Below are positions 32,203-43,017 of a stretch of DNA of 64,000 nt, piece by piece. Origin of the DNA: a virus; the IMG/VR virus record IMGVR_UViG_3300036766_002181, positions 1 to 64,000 of that record; one strand, given 5' to 3'. The stretch's first letter is position 1; each line of letters opens with the position of its first letter. The notes below the pieces were generated by a model. The model ran no database searches. It was not told where the DNA came from and was given only the letters and a program-made list of their open reading frames with translations. The position numbers were made by a program, and so were the translations under genes.

Positions 32203-35200
32203 CTATTTTCTATTTTCTATTGTTATAAAAAACTGTTCAAACAAAATGTTTCTGTCGGTTCTTGGTTTAAAGAAAACTGCCCCATCTATCTTTCTTGTTT
32301 CCAATACGTCCCTATAGGTATAGGCATCAGTCGTAGATTGGTTTATCTCAAAACCATCAACATCAAGTGGTATATGAAAGACTCTATCGAAGATTTTTGG
32401 GCTTAGAATCTTATCCTTTAGATAGTTGGGCGCAAAAATAACATTGCCAGACTTAAAGTCAAAAATAAGGTCTTTGATGCTTTGCTTTGTGTTTGGACTA
32501 GCAAGAATCTCTTCTAGGGCTTGGTTTCCGGGAATATTTTCTTTTAATATTTTTCTTATGTAAGAAATCAAAAGCCTATCTAATCTGGGATCTGTTGCCC
32601 TTGTAATCCTTGTTTCTTCATTGACAATAAAGGTTTCTTCGTTTATTTTCATTCCTGTAGAAAGCCTAATATAGTTTTCTAACAAAAAACTAACAACGTG
32701 ATTTGAAAAGAGATGTTGTTTTTCTGAAGAGGCTAAGAAAGCATATTTCTCTTGCGACACCAGTTGGGATTTGGTATATTTTATTGGATTATTGGAATTT
32801 GCATAATCTACAAGAACATCTTGCTTTAAGATATCATTCCAGTCCTCTTCAGCATCTAGGTTTTTTACCATTTCAGATTCAAGCTGATATAGGCTTAAGT
32901 CAAAGATATATTTTCTTGGTTTAAAATTAATCCCCTCATAGGCAAGATTTTTTCTATATACATTTATGGTAATTACATCGGTTTCTTTTTGATTAAATGC
33001 ATTTGTTTGATTCTTTTCTGCCTCAGACAAGGAAACCCTGTCTAGTAGGTTTCTTGAAAATCCGGTAGGCAAACCGACTGAAAGAACCTTTACTCTTGTT
33101 TCTGCCTCATTTGCCGTCTGATACTTTGGCTCCATTAATAGGGTATAAAGAGCTTTTTTAACCTTTGCATGAACGGCATTTGTGATAAAGATATTCTCTT
33201 TTTTAATCTCTTTTGAGCTTATATCAAGTGCCGATCTGTTTAGGGTATTGGCAACCTTCCATCTAACATCCCTTAAGGCAACCTGGCTGTTTCTTATCTG
33301 AGATTCGTTTTTAAGAATTCTAAGATCATTTATGGTATGTTGATCTTCCAAAAAGGCCTGTAGAGTATTTGGATTATATGCATTTAAAGCCTTTGATTTT
33401 GCCTGCATTAGGCCCTCTTTAATTTTTGACAAAGAAAACAAGATGTTTTCTACTATGTGCCGTTCTTCAGATAGCTTTTTAGCAATCGAAACCAGATCTT
33501 CTACTATGGATTTTTGTGCAGCATTGTCCCCAATAGAGGCTATTGTTTTTTCTGGGGTTCTATTAATATGGCCTACAATTACCTCTCTTTCTTCCTTTTT
33601 TGATTTTTTGTTATTATCATCCTTGCCATTGTCAAGTTCGTCTACCCAGGATATAGAACCTATCATTTCATCAATGGCGCTATCCACCAACTCTGTATTT
33701 TTTATATTTGTTTTAATCGTTATGTTACCCTTTTCAGTATGAAATTCTGAAAAGGTAAAAGCCTTGGTTAGGCTTGTAAAAATTTCAAACATAATCAAAA
33801 GTTGTGTACTCGTGCTTAACAGATTAAATCTTGTTCTACCAGAATCATCATTAAGCAAATAATTTCTTTCGCCTGAAGATGAGGCAAGATTAGAAATCTT
33901 ATTAACAAAAAGAATATATTCCTCAATTAAATTGGTCTTGGTATCAGTTAGGGTTCCATTTACAATCTTTGTTAACACGGTTTTAATAAGAGAATCTGGA
34001 ATAAAGTGCTGAACCAACTCGCCCTGAACAACTTGTCTCAACGAGGATAGTGGTCCATTTTTAGCATCATCAATAATTTTTTTAGCATTTTTATCAGGCA
34101 AAAGAAGAATCTTTACTCTTAAATCTATTGCATCGATAACTTGTGAAATTACAGGCTTAACAATCCTTGCCGGATTCTTTCCAAAAATAGGAGAAAAGAC
34201 TTCAGACAAATCTCCACCAACCTGTCTAACAAAGGTTTTGATTGCTGGAAATTCTTCCAAGGATTTAAGTTCCTTTACAAGATCTGACCAAACGTTATTG
34301 TCGCCGTCTGAATTTAAGGTGATCCCCACCAATAAACAATATTGAAAAAGTAAACTTTTTAATTCTAAATCTTTATTTGCCAATTTTAATAGAGCAGCGG
34401 CCAAGACTTGTTCGGCTTCCATTTTTTTAATCTTAGTCTTGTTTATATTTTTAATTGAAACACTTTTATTATTATCCAAAACAGAAGATACTGTTGTCTT
34501 GAAAAGAGAACTCATTGTTCTAAAATAAAGCAAGTCAGAATCCAAAGAGTGCATTTTGGCATTCTTTCCCTTGGACAAGCTAAAAAATTCATAGGCAGAG
34601 TCTAATTTTGTAAAAGAATCAGAAAAAGAATTAACGTATTGCACAAGGGGGCCCGTATTAAAATCTTGTCTGTTTCCTTGTTGCTGTGTTCCTACTGTGG
34701 ACAAGTCAAATATCGTGTTAATATAATAGGATTTTCCAGGAATAAAGATTCTTCTACCGTTCTTGTCATTAACGGTATCGTCTATATGCTTGGATTCAAA
34801 GGGCAAAACTGTTAAATTAAAACTACGATTTTGGGCATCAGGTATATTTGGAATGCCGCCAACAATGGGCTGATGAATTAATCTCGCAAAAGAATTTTCT
34901 CCCTTAACCGGAATGAAAATAGAATTGCCAATAACTCCTATGAGATTGTCAAATGGAGTTCCAAAGGCGTCTTGTATGTCGAAGTTGTCTTGCAAGAAGC
35001 CAATAGTGTCCTTGGTCCCAAGCGCATTTGAGATTTTGTATTCTTTGCCTATAAGATTGAACAACAGCTTTAATCTGTTCTTCGCATTTCCTGGAAGGGA
35101 GTTTTGGAAGGAGTTGAAAAAGTCACGTTGTAGCGCATTTTTCGGAGCCTGAGTTGATCGAATTTTATCCACTTTAAATGTAAACCCATCTCTAAGGGTA

Positions 35201-35934
35201 TAGGTTGTATCTATGCCGGATGCGCTTTTATCACTTTTTCTATCAGAATCAATCAGGTCTAAAAGCTGAAAAGAGTAATTTTCACTTATGTTTTTAAAAT
35301 CTGTTAAAAGCTGTAAAAGAATTTTGCTATCTGTAAAAAGATTATATTGGGCCTCTGTGTAACCCATATATCTGATGAAAACGTCTTTTAGTGACAGATG
35401 GTTTGTTTTATCGCTTCTGCCGGCGGGGATATTCTTAATATTGAAAAATGAATTAATTTCACCAATATTGAATAGGGCGTTTTCATAAAAGCCAACCGTG
35501 CTAGAAGCCTCATCTAAAGACTTTGCAAAATTCTTTCTTATATGCTCAAACTCGGCCAAGGCCTGTCCCCTGTCTTCGGCCGCTTCTAATATATTTTTAA
35601 AGACAGTAGTAAGGGTTTCTTGTCTAATCAAAGAAGCCTGATGGGAAACTTCTATAAATTTTCCAGTAGAAGTGAAATCCTTTCTTTTTGGATCACCTGA
35701 AAAAATTGGACTAAAGCCTGTTATTGCAATAATCTCTGGTCTTGAAATGGATATGTCTGATATGGGCTCTGGTTGAAAATTTTTGTTTATTAATTCGTTG
35801 GTGGTCAGATCTAAAACATCATCAGAGTAAGCTGGGGTCTTTGCTTTCTTTTTTTTGTTTTGTTTTAATCTAAAGGCAGTCTTTTGAAGAGACTCTGTTA
35901 TGTCTTTAAGACCTGGAATCGTGATCAATGGCAT
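32203..35934 (-). CDS. Large structural protein (1243 residues)
   Basis: The longest intein-free protein of the window. It has mixed helical content with long helices (for example ALAEFEHIRKNFAKSLDEA, LLFNLIGKEYKI, DLVSIAKKLSEERHIVENIL), is strongly charged, and has no signal peptide or membrane span. Its place in the virion operon and its size suggest a baseplate wedge or tail protein of the scale of T4 gp7 (about 1030 residues), but I see no diagnostic motif, and the alternative is an internal virion protein. The gap to the upstream gene is 5 bases. Confidence 0.5.
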   Translation of the reverse strand: MPLITIPGLKDITESLQKTAFRLKQNKKKKAKTPAYSDDVLDLTTNELINKNFQPEPISDISISRPEIIAITGFSPIFSGDPKRKDFTSTGKFIEVSHQASLIRQETLTTVFKNILEAAEDRGQALAEFEHIRKNFAKSLDEASSTVGFYENALFNIGEINSFFNIKNIPAGRSDKTNHLSLKDVFIRYMGYTEAQYNLFTDSKILLQLLTDFKNISENYSFQLLDLIDSDRKSDKSASGIDTTYTLRDGFTFKVDKIRSTQAPKNALQRDFFNSFQNSLPGNAKNRLKLLFNLIGKEYKISNALGTKDTIGFLQDNFDIQDAFGTPFDNLIGVIGNSIFIPVKGENSFARLIHQPIVGGIPNIPDAQNRSFNLTVLPFESKHIDDTVNDKNGRRIFIPGKSYYINTIFDLSTVGTQQQGNRQDFNTGPLVQYVNSFSDSFTKLDSAYEFFSLSKGKNAKMHSLDSDLLYFRTMSSLFKTTVSSVLDNNKSVSIKNINKTKIKKMEAEQVLAAALLKLANKDLELKSLLFQYCLLVGITLNSDGDNNVWSDLVKELKSLEEFPAIKTFVRQVGGDLSEVFSPIFGKNPARIVKPVISQVIDAIDLRVKILLLPDKNAKKIIDDAKNGPLSSLRQVVQGELVQHFIPDSLIKTVLTKIVNGTLTDTKTNLIEEYILFVNKISNLASSSGERNYLLNDDSGRTRFNLLSTSTQLLIMFEIFTSLTKAFTFSEFHTEKGNITIKTNIKNTELVDSAIDEMIGSISWVDELDNGKDDNNKKSKKEEREVIVGHINRTPEKTIASIGDNAAQKSIVEDLVSIAKKLSEERHIVENILFSLSKIKEGLMQAKSKALNAYNPNTLQAFLEDQHTINDLRILKNESQIRNSQVALRDVRWKVANTLNRSALDISSKEIKKENIFITNAVHAKVKKALYTLLMEPKYQTANEAETRVKVLSVGLPTGFSRNLLDRVSLSEAEKNQTNAFNQKETDVITINVYRKNLAYEGINFKPRKYIFDLSLYQLESEMVKNLDAEEDWNDILKQDVLVDYANSNNPIKYTKSQLVSQEKYAFLASSEKQHLFSNHVVSFLLENYIRLSTGMKINEETFIVNEETRITRATDPRLDRLLISYIRKILKENIPGNQALEEILASPNTKQSIKDLIFDFKSGNVIFAPNYLKDKILSPKIFDRVFHIPLDVDGFEINQSTTDAYTYRDVLETRKIDGAVFFKPRTDRNILFEQFFITIENRK

Positions 35935-35939
35935 GGCTT

Positions 35940-38417
35940 TTAGATAACTATCGGGGCAGCAGCTTCTTCGGGCCCTCTATTAAAATCATAAAATACTGGT
36001 ATTACGACGTACTTTAATTGGCCATGTTCACCATTGTCCAAAGTGTCAATAAACTTAAACTCGTTTGTTTCGCCTATGGCATGTGTTTTGCCAACAATCG
36101 TTCTCATTCCATTTATTTCCAAAAGAATCAAAAAATGATCAATTTTAGTAGAATTCCCTATAACCTTCCATTTGATAAGAATTGATTTTTCATTTAAGGA
36201 TCTGGCCCTTACTTCGCCTAGAACAGGAATGGATTTATTGAACTTAACATCCAGATATTTGATATCAGAAACCGCTCCCATTGTAAAAATAGAATTGGCG
36301 TGATTTCTCAATAGAGATTCATCTGACACAATGTTTCCTTCAGAAAGCGTAATTGGATGAAGAAACTTAGATGGTTTTAGTGTATAGGTTTGATTAAGAC
36401 CAGCTTGTACTTCTCTGGTTACAGTCGAAATCATCGACTCCGCAGTTCTGGCATAGGCGGTAATTGCGTATTTATAAGACGAGCCCGATCTCAGAGAAAG
36501 AACATTTTTTACAGCTCCCAAAGTCTTATCTGAAAAGCTCGTTCCATCTATTACTCCAAAATCTTCTATATCGCCAGACAACAGGTTAAACCTAAGAACT
36601 CTTATAAAGAATAGACTCTGTAGAAGCTCCTTGTTGTCTTTTATGTCGTCATCGTATTCCGTAATACCCTGAGAGGCTAAAACAGACTTAACAATATCCA
36701 AATCCCCAAGGGCAACGTTCTTAACAATATCAAAGGTTACATCTGGATTTTCTGAACCATTTTCATTTATTATCAGATTTTTAATCTCAATAGAGACGAC
36801 ATTTTTTATTATAGGAGTATATTCCACATGCAAGACGTTTCCGGCCGAGGACTTCGAGCCGTCTGCATATAAAAGCTCGCACCTATACTCGTAAATTCTT
36901 CTGGGTTTAACCAGGGTATCCACCACCTCCAAGGGCCGCTCTGTTGCAGATTTTAACAGAATTGTCTTTCCGCCAATTAGATCAAAACTCGATTGCCCAA
37001 TTGTCAAGTCTCTTTTTAAGATATCTAAACCAATTGGTCCATTTGGAAGATTATCAACAAATAGAACAACTCCATTTTCTCTAATTTCGTAAGATAGAGT
37101 CAAATAGCTTTGTCTTTTTAGATAGTTTCCACCAAGGGCCAATTTTTTATTGTTTCCACCAGAGATAACTGTTCCAGAAAAACATCCACCAAGCTCTCCA
37201 TCGGTTCCGACAGGAATGACCCTATAGAGCGTAGAGATGGCACTTGAGCCAAAATCTTCATATCTTGTTTCAGGATCTCCTGCCGAGGCATTAAGGGAGG
37301 CTACAAACTCATAGGGTGTGTCTAAAGAAAAAACACCTGATTTAATCTTCTTTCTATAAAGATCTAGCTTATGGGCATTTAAGTCTTCTTGCTTTAATTT
37401 GATTATATTTTTTCCAAACTCAGCAAAGGAAGCGCCTGAAATTCTTGGTGGCCTATTTGGTATTTTAAAGGCAGAAGAAATTTCTGCATGATTAACCAGC
37501 AGCTTTAAAATCTGAACCGTAAGACCTTGAAGATTCTTAAGCCTTAATTCTATATCAAAAACCGTTTGTCCTCTAAGCGTATCAACAGGAATTAGCAAGT
37601 CTTCGGATATTTCTATGAAAAGAGTCTGCTCTTTTACCGGAGCATTAATATAATGGATTGATTCATTTAAGTCTTGTTGACTCGTTGGTGCCTTCCCCGT
37701 CAGAAGAGATTTTCTTAGCACAACAGAATACTTGTCTTCTCGATCGGGTGTTGGTGCCCCTGATATGACTCCTGCAAATTGTTTCTTGGCAGGGACAATT
37801 GTATTACTTAAACTCCCGACAAATTCGCCAGGATCTATTCCTTCTAAAAACAAAAGATCCAAGGCAGCCTTTTGTAGGTCTTTGTCATCAGAACTTACTT
37901 CGTTTTCTTGTATTTTGTTATTGTTGATTTCAAAAACAGAGGCCACTCCATCTATTTCATTTATAGGCACGGCCTTAACGGTTATGGTTGTATTTGTTCC
38001 GGCGAGACTGGCCACGGAAGAATTAAATCCAGACTGTCTTGCCAGAGTCGAGGCCGCTTCATTCGAAATCTTTTTGGTTATATCGGAATTCTTTCTAAGA
38101 ATTAAATCATTTTCTTTTTTGTTTATTATGGCCTGTTCATTTTTTGCTCTATTAAGAATGTTTTCAACGACTTGCTCAGGTTGCTGTGAGGCTTCTTTAT
38201 CAAATATCTTGGCTTCTGTTTCTCTTGAGTTGCTCTTGAACACGGCAATTTCAACTTGTGTTCCGCCAAGATTTTTATCAAATATTTTTGCCAAGTTAGC
38301 CAAATACTTTAATCGATAATGAAATCTATGGCCTTTATTATCAATAAAAGATAGGCCAATAAAATTGGCCGGATCAACACTAATGGCATCTGAAGTTTTT
38401 GCCAAAACAACCTTCAT
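35940..38417 (-). CDS. Virion protein with fibronectin-like modules
   Basis: An 825-residue protein. The last 100 residues read ARSLNEKSILIKWKVIGN, then HFLILLEINGMRTIVGKT and LKYVVIPVFYDFN, the pattern of a fibronectin type III domain. Another candidate lies around 590-690 (SYKYAITAYARTAESM). The N-terminal 150 residues contain an amphipathic helix-rich stretch (NRAKNEQAIINKKENDLIL). It is related in style to the 30286-32193 product. The stop overlaps the start of the preceding gene's product by 4 bases. Confidence 0.55.
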   Translation of the reverse strand: MKVVLAKTSDAISVDPANFIGLSFIDNKGHRFHYRLKYLANLAKIFDKNLGGTQVEIAVFKSNSRETEAKIFDKEASQQPEQVVENILNRAKNEQAIINKKENDLILRKNSDITKKISNEAASTLARQSGFNSSVASLAGTNTTITVKAVPINEIDGVASVFEINNNKIQENEVSSDDKDLQKAALDLLFLEGIDPGEFVGSLSNTIVPAKKQFAGVISGAPTPDREDKYSVVLRKSLLTGKAPTSQQDLNESIHYINAPVKEQTLFIEISEDLLIPVDTLRGQTVFDIELRLKNLQGLTVQILKLLVNHAEISSAFKIPNRPPRISGASFAEFGKNIIKLKQEDLNAHKLDLYRKKIKSGVFSLDTPYEFVASLNASAGDPETRYEDFGSSAISTLYRVIPVGTDGELGGCFSGTVISGGNNKKLALGGNYLKRQSYLTLSYEIRENGVVLFVDNLPNGPIGLDILKRDLTIGQSSFDLIGGKTILLKSATERPLEVVDTLVKPRRIYEYRCELLYADGSKSSAGNVLHVEYTPIIKNVVSIEIKNLIINENGSENPDVTFDIVKNVALGDLDIVKSVLASQGITEYDDDIKDNKELLQSLFFIRVLRFNLLSGDIEDFGVIDGTSFSDKTLGAVKNVLSLRSGSSYKYAITAYARTAESMISTVTREVQAGLNQTYTLKPSKFLHPITLSEGNIVSDESLLRNHANSIFTMGAVSDIKYLDVKFNKSIPVLGEVRARSLNEKSILIKWKVIGNSTKIDHFLILLEINGMRTIVGKTHAIGETNEFKFIDTLDNGEHGQLKYVVIPVFYDFNRGPEEAAAPIVI

Positions 38418-39361
38418 GTGCCCGTTCCATTTTCAAAAATCAAAGTAAACATGTTAACGAACGTTGGCTGGCTAAAGCCGTCTACAAAAACCTTGCCAAC
38501 AAAAAAGATATGTTTGGTAAATCCTGTTTTCTTTTCTGTAAAGTTGCCAAAATCTATAACATCTAGCTTTTTCAACGAATCATCTGCCTTCTCAAAAAAC
38601 TGACACATAACATTGTTTTGATTAGAGGTTTCTGTAAAAAGTACAGTTTTGGATTCGAACAGACTCAATTCTTTTTCGAGGTCTTCTAAGTTTTGAATTG
38701 GGGCCTGATTAAAGTTCACGTAGTTCCCAAGTTGAGTTCGCTCGGTTGCTCCGGCTTTTGCCCTGTTCACTGGTGGCAAGAACTTAAAGTTTGGAATGTG
38801 GCCTAATCTCTTATCCTGATAAAAGCTTTCAATATGATCAATTTTTGCCGTGCTTATTTCTTTCTTAGACAGTGGTTTATTATCATTAGTTGTAAATTCT
38901 ATTTCAGATCGATCCAGAATAAACTCTCTTGACTTATTATCAATTGGATCTGGGCTTTTTAAGATATACTGATTTTTAAAGGCATCTATAGAGTTGCTTA
39001 AAATTGTACCAGCAAGACTATTAAACTGAGAAGAAAGCATGGCGTTGCCTTCTGCATCAAATATCTTTCCATTTAAAACAACAATGTTTTGTGAATTTGT
39101 TCCACCAAAAAAGCCAACAAGCTTTCCGCTATCGTCTGCCTTAAAGGTAATTTGATCTTGCGGCAGATTGCCAGCCTCTAGCATGATTCGATATGTTGAA
39201 TCCAACCCGCCAGAAATAATGGTATCTTCATTATAAATCATTCCAAGGTCTGAAAATGAATAATAGGCAGCCTTAAGCTTTCCCTTTGAAAGCTGGCTTC
39301 TACCCTCTTGTGTAAGAATGGTGTCAAATATACGTGATTTAGATGAAAGTATGCCACTCAT
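38414..39361 (-). CDS. Virion protein with 'LTQEGR' N-terminal domain
   Basis: A 315-residue protein. FDTILTQEGRSQLSKGK, then AAYYSFSDLGMIYNEDT, is the same domain as in the 29492-30205 product. The rest is unknown; near the end HIFFVGKVFVDGFSQPTFVN forms strands. The two copies of this N-terminal domain in one operon suggest a shared docking site in the virion. A SEIEFTTNDNKP region and many Asn/Gln suggest an assembly-competent structural protein. Confidence 0.6.
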   Translation of the reverse strand: MSGILSSKSRIFDTILTQEGRSQLSKGKLKAAYYSFSDLGMIYNEDTIISGGLDSTYRIMLEAGNLPQDQITFKADDSGKLVGFFGGTNSQNIVVLNGKIFDAEGNAMLSSQFNSLAGTILSNSIDAFKNQYILKSPDPIDNKSREFILDRSEIEFTTNDNKPLSKKEISTAKIDHIESFYQDKRLGHIPNFKFLPPVNRAKAGATERTQLGNYVNFNQAPIQNLEDLEKELSLFESKTVLFTETSNQNNVMCQFFEKADDSLKKLDVIDFGNFTEKKTGFTKHIFFVGKVFVDGFSQPTFVNMFTLIFENGTGT

Positions 39362-39367
39362 ATTATT

Positions 39368-40996
39368 TTAGTCTTCATTTGTCCTATCGTTAAACGGCTT
39401 GCCAGATTTGCCTTCAAAGTCATAAATACCAGAATCATTAACGTTTAATAGATAGTTGGAGGCCGTTACGTGGGCCTGTGTGCCAGAGACGAAGGTTATA
39501 CTCACTGGTGTATAAGATCCGGCAGGTTCATTTAAATTTGGCTTTTCTATGTAAAATTTAGAAATTGGTCGCTGCTCAAGCATGTCTCTGAATTGACCAA
39601 ATTTAGATCTTCTCCAACAACAGAAGGAATAAGATGGATCGGCGTGGTAAACGCCATATTTCCATCCACTTGTTCTCAAAAAGAAATTATTAAAATCTAT
39701 AACCGCATATTGACTAACCGTGGCAGTAATCTTGTCGTCAACAGAAGAAAATAGTTCTACTCCACCATCTGGTGCAAAGCCATTACATGTAGGATGGACG
39801 GGAAATTTTCCACCATTTAATAATTGATTTTCTGGGAAAAATCTACCAAAACCATTATGCTTTAATTTTCTTGTTACGTTTGCAAACTCGCTTCCAGTAA
39901 AACCGGCAGAGGAACTTGGCGTTGTTCCTTCGGTTATGGAATCTCCTGGCAAGCCTGTTGACCATGGCGCAACCCCTTCCCCGTCAATACTAAGCATATA
40001 GGGGGGCGAGGCTCCTAGCTCTTTATAAAATCCATAAAATCCTTTATAAATAAAAGAAATATCTGGATAAAGATTGTTGTATATTGGTTTAAAAATACCA
40101 TTAGATGCAGAGGTTGGTGTTTTTAATAATGTTATATGTCTTTTGCGATTTGGCCATGGTTCCTTTATTCCTTTTGTGGCAAAGCAATATTGCAAGGTAT
40201 ACATTGAAGACTTAAAAGGAGAAGGATGATTAATACAAGACAGATCTAATCCACCAGAGGTTACAAACGCTACGCCTTCTGAGCCAGTTAAACTTTGAGA
40301 TAGGGCAATTATATATTTTTTATCAAACGAGGGCTTAAACAGCGGCGAAAGATGCCTATATTTTGATTCAAAGGGGAACGAATATGCCCAAACATCATCG
40401 GAAACTGCCAGGCCATCATCGCTGCTTGTTAGCGAACATTCGTGGCTGCCAAGCGTTAGGTTAAACATTCTTGGTTGCCTTTCAACTGCGCCAGATACAG
40501 GCGTTACTTCAAAAAATGAACCAACAAAGCTAAGCTGTTGCCCGTTTGGATATAAAAATTCGCCTATGCCTTCAGAAAACCTGGCTCCATTAACTCTCGA
40601 AATATCGGGCGGGCGAGGCAAAACCGTATCTGCAAACCTTTCTGTTGGGGAGAAAAGTTTTAATAATAAATTTTTAGAGGGTGAGGGTATGTTTTCTGGC
40701 AGCAGTATATGACTTCCTATAACTTCTGCAAAAACATTTACATTATTTATCGCATCTCTATAATTTATATCCGTTAATCCAATATGCAACCCCCTTCCAA
40801 ACAAAGGAGCCAAGTAGGTTAATGAGCCAAGCTTAAAGCCATTTTTAAAACTAGAAGTGACAGCAGGACTTGCATTGGACATAAAAATATTTCGGGTACC
40901 ATCAAAAATGCTTCCTGGCGTGAAAATGCCATCTGTATAAGAGCCCGAGTAATTATCTAAAGCTTCTACTTCAAATTGATCTGAAACATAAACCAT
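39368..40996 (-). CDS. Putative virion protein (542 residues)
   Basis: A beta-rich, aromatic-rich and Pro/Gly-rich protein with no domain I recognise (for example LTYLAPLFGRGLHIG, SYSFCCWRRSKFGQ). It has no membrane spans and an acidic tail (NDRTNED). It lies in the string of large virion genes with a 3-base gap to its upstream neighbour, so a structural role is inferred from context only. Confidence 0.5.
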   Translation of the reverse strand: MVYVSDQFEVEALDNYSGSYTDGIFTPGSIFDGTRNIFMSNASPAVTSSFKNGFKLGSLTYLAPLFGRGLHIGLTDINYRDAINNVNVFAEVIGSHILLPENIPSPSKNLLLKLFSPTERFADTVLPRPPDISRVNGARFSEGIGEFLYPNGQQLSFVGSFFEVTPVSGAVERQPRMFNLTLGSHECSLTSSDDGLAVSDDVWAYSFPFESKYRHLSPLFKPSFDKKYIIALSQSLTGSEGVAFVTSGGLDLSCINHPSPFKSSMYTLQYCFATKGIKEPWPNRKRHITLLKTPTSASNGIFKPIYNNLYPDISFIYKGFYGFYKELGASPPYMLSIDGEGVAPWSTGLPGDSITEGTTPSSSAGFTGSEFANVTRKLKHNGFGRFFPENQLLNGGKFPVHPTCNGFAPDGGVELFSSVDDKITATVSQYAVIDFNNFFLRTSGWKYGVYHADPSYSFCCWRRSKFGQFRDMLEQRPISKFYIEKPNLNEPAGSYTPVSITFVSGTQAHVTASNYLLNVNDSGIYDFEGKSGKPFNDRTNED

Positions 40997-40999
40997 AAA

Positions 41000-43009
41000 C
41001 TAGGTCTCGTCCTCTTCAGAAATGCTTCTGTTTGTAATAGAATCAGCGCCCTCAATTGCTTCGCCAACATTAATGCTCGTTAGCAATTGATTTAGAGTAT
41101 CGTGTTTTTCTTTCCCCTCTACTAAAATAGAGCCATAAAGTGTAAGTCTGGCAGGGGCAGCAGGAAAACTAAGCTCTGGTCCTTTTCCGGCATACACATT
41201 TTCAGAACCACTATTAACAAAGATCATAGAATCCAAACCCAAGTCTAATGGCACCTGCCACCCAAGAATCAAATTGTCTGTTGGTAATAGCAAATAGGGA
41301 TTATCTTTTGAATGACTTATTGGCAATACAAAAGTATCTCCAGGAACAAGGGCATTGTCTATACTTGAACTGATCCCAGGATTTCCATATGGATTAACAT
41401 AGTTTCTGCCATTTGAAATATCAAAGCCATTTCTTCCAAATGCATTTATTTTTGTTTTAACAAAAGTACGAACACCGGAAGTTAGGACGCCGGCTGGATC
41501 TGTATTTCCTCCAGCGGCCACATGAAACATGCTATAGTTGTCAACTCCATAAAGAGACTTTGCCGTAGCGGCCATAGTAAAATTGCCACGCCATATAGAC
41601 TCATTTGGCATCAGGGCTTCATCGACAACGACAAACCCCTCTCTACCAACCATTGTTTCTTTAAGATATTCGAAGACAAGCTCTGGCTGATAATCAAATA
41701 TACTAGTGTATGCCGGCCTTATTTCTGTAAATAAATTTATTGCAGCAATTTGCATATAGGTTAAAAGATCTCGACTATCTGACTTTCTCAAAGAACTACT
41801 TGGGATACTAAAACCAACATTATAATCAAAAAGAGTTGGCCCGTCAGTTTGAGAAGAGTGGTCTTCTATTGCCGAAACTGTCTGTTTAATTTCTCTGTTA
41901 AATGGGCCTCTTTGATTAAGAATAAAAAAAGTTGCTATATTTGTAAGAGTGCCATATTCGGGAGGTCTATTGCTGATAGATTGATTTAGGTTACATCCAC
42001 AGCTAACTTCAAGAACTGCCTTCTCAAAAAGAAAGGGTCTATCAATTAGGTCGCACATTGAAATCATATTTGAAGAAGAGGCATGAAACTTTTCGTGATA
42101 AGGAAAACCAAAAGTCGTTGTTGGTCTGGCAAATTGAGTTATGTTGTATCTTGTTGAATCAAATTCCAAAAGCTCAAAGCTGGCTCCTGCATCCATAGAT
42201 TTGCCAAAACCAATTGGCAGGTTATCCAGCATTGCCCTTAAAACCTTTTCTCTTTTTGGGGTGCCACCTGAGCCAAAAATTGTTTGATAATAATCGCCAA
42301 AGTTTATCCCGGACCCAACTCCTTCAAATCTCTTGGTTTCTTTGTTCCAATATGCCATTGGATAGTTTTGGTTGTCTGTTGGTGTGCCTTCATCTCCATA
42401 AACATAAAAAGAATGGGCCTCTGCTGGCGTTAGGTCGATTTCTATTTTTGTTTTTGCCCAAACTGGTTCATCTAAAAACTCGCCAAATTCTTCTGGCCTG
42501 CTTCCTGTTGCAAAAAATCTTGTAAGCTTATTTTTTTGTACGGCCTCAAGATGAGGAAACATTGTAAAAATATTTGTTAGGTCCAATGTGGGCTCTTCTA
42601 CGATCTCTCTGCTCTTTCCCATTGCGGCAGGCTGATGATGATCCCTGAAGGCCCCCAGAGGCTGTCTTGGCGAGACAATGGACACGAACTCGTCTACAAC
42701 TCCCTTGACAGACCTGGCTCCCAGGGAAGAGGAAAGACCAGTTATTATGTCGGCTCCCAACTCCTGATAGGCAAGAGATGAAGTAAGTGAATTTGGCACA
42801 TTTGCCCCCAAAATCACTTGTTCATTTCCATCCTCTGCAAAAAATGGAATTGAATTTAAATCATCAAAAAAAACAGGATATTTGCCTGTTCTTCCATCTG
42901 AGGCAATTCTGCTTATTGTTGGAAGAGATCCCCCCTTATCGCCCTTTATTCCCAACAATACCCTTGGTGGCAGTCCACGGATCCTGGTTTTCTTATTTTG
43001 TCTTGGCAT
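41000..43009 (-). CDS. Putative virion protein (669 residues)
   Basis: An unknown protein with a basic N-terminus (MPRQNKKTRIRGLPPR) and acidic tail (SISEEDET). It is rich in Ser, Pro, Phe and Gly. The central part includes CGCNLNQS and a helix LVFEYLKETMVGREG. A structural role is inferred from its place between other virion genes with 3- and 8-base gaps. The basic start and acidic end may help ordered assembly with neighbours. Confidence 0.5.
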   Translation of the reverse strand: MPRQNKKTRIRGLPPRVLLGIKGDKGGSLPTISRIASDGRTGKYPVFFDDLNSIPFFAEDGNEQVILGANVPNSLTSSLAYQELGADIITGLSSSLGARSVKGVVDEFVSIVSPRQPLGAFRDHHQPAAMGKSREIVEEPTLDLTNIFTMFPHLEAVQKNKLTRFFATGSRPEEFGEFLDEPVWAKTKIEIDLTPAEAHSFYVYGDEGTPTDNQNYPMAYWNKETKRFEGVGSGINFGDYYQTIFGSGGTPKREKVLRAMLDNLPIGFGKSMDAGASFELLEFDSTRYNITQFARPTTTFGFPYHEKFHASSSNMISMCDLIDRPFLFEKAVLEVSCGCNLNQSISNRPPEYGTLTNIATFFILNQRGPFNREIKQTVSAIEDHSSQTDGPTLFDYNVGFSIPSSSLRKSDSRDLLTYMQIAAINLFTEIRPAYTSIFDYQPELVFEYLKETMVGREGFVVVDEALMPNESIWRGNFTMAATAKSLYGVDNYSMFHVAAGGNTDPAGVLTSGVRTFVKTKINAFGRNGFDISNGRNYVNPYGNPGISSSIDNALVPGDTFVLPISHSKDNPYLLLPTDNLILGWQVPLDLGLDSMIFVNSGSENVYAGKGPELSFPAAPARLTLYGSILVEGKEKHDTLNQLLTSINVGEAIEGADSITNRSISEEDET

Positions 43010-43017
43010 GTTTTTGT

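Noticed and set aside
37732-38319. 195-residue plus-strand ORF antisense to the 35940-38417 virion gene
   Set aside because: A composition shadow of the minus-strand gene, Ser/Leu/Phe-rich with no domain or ribosome site.
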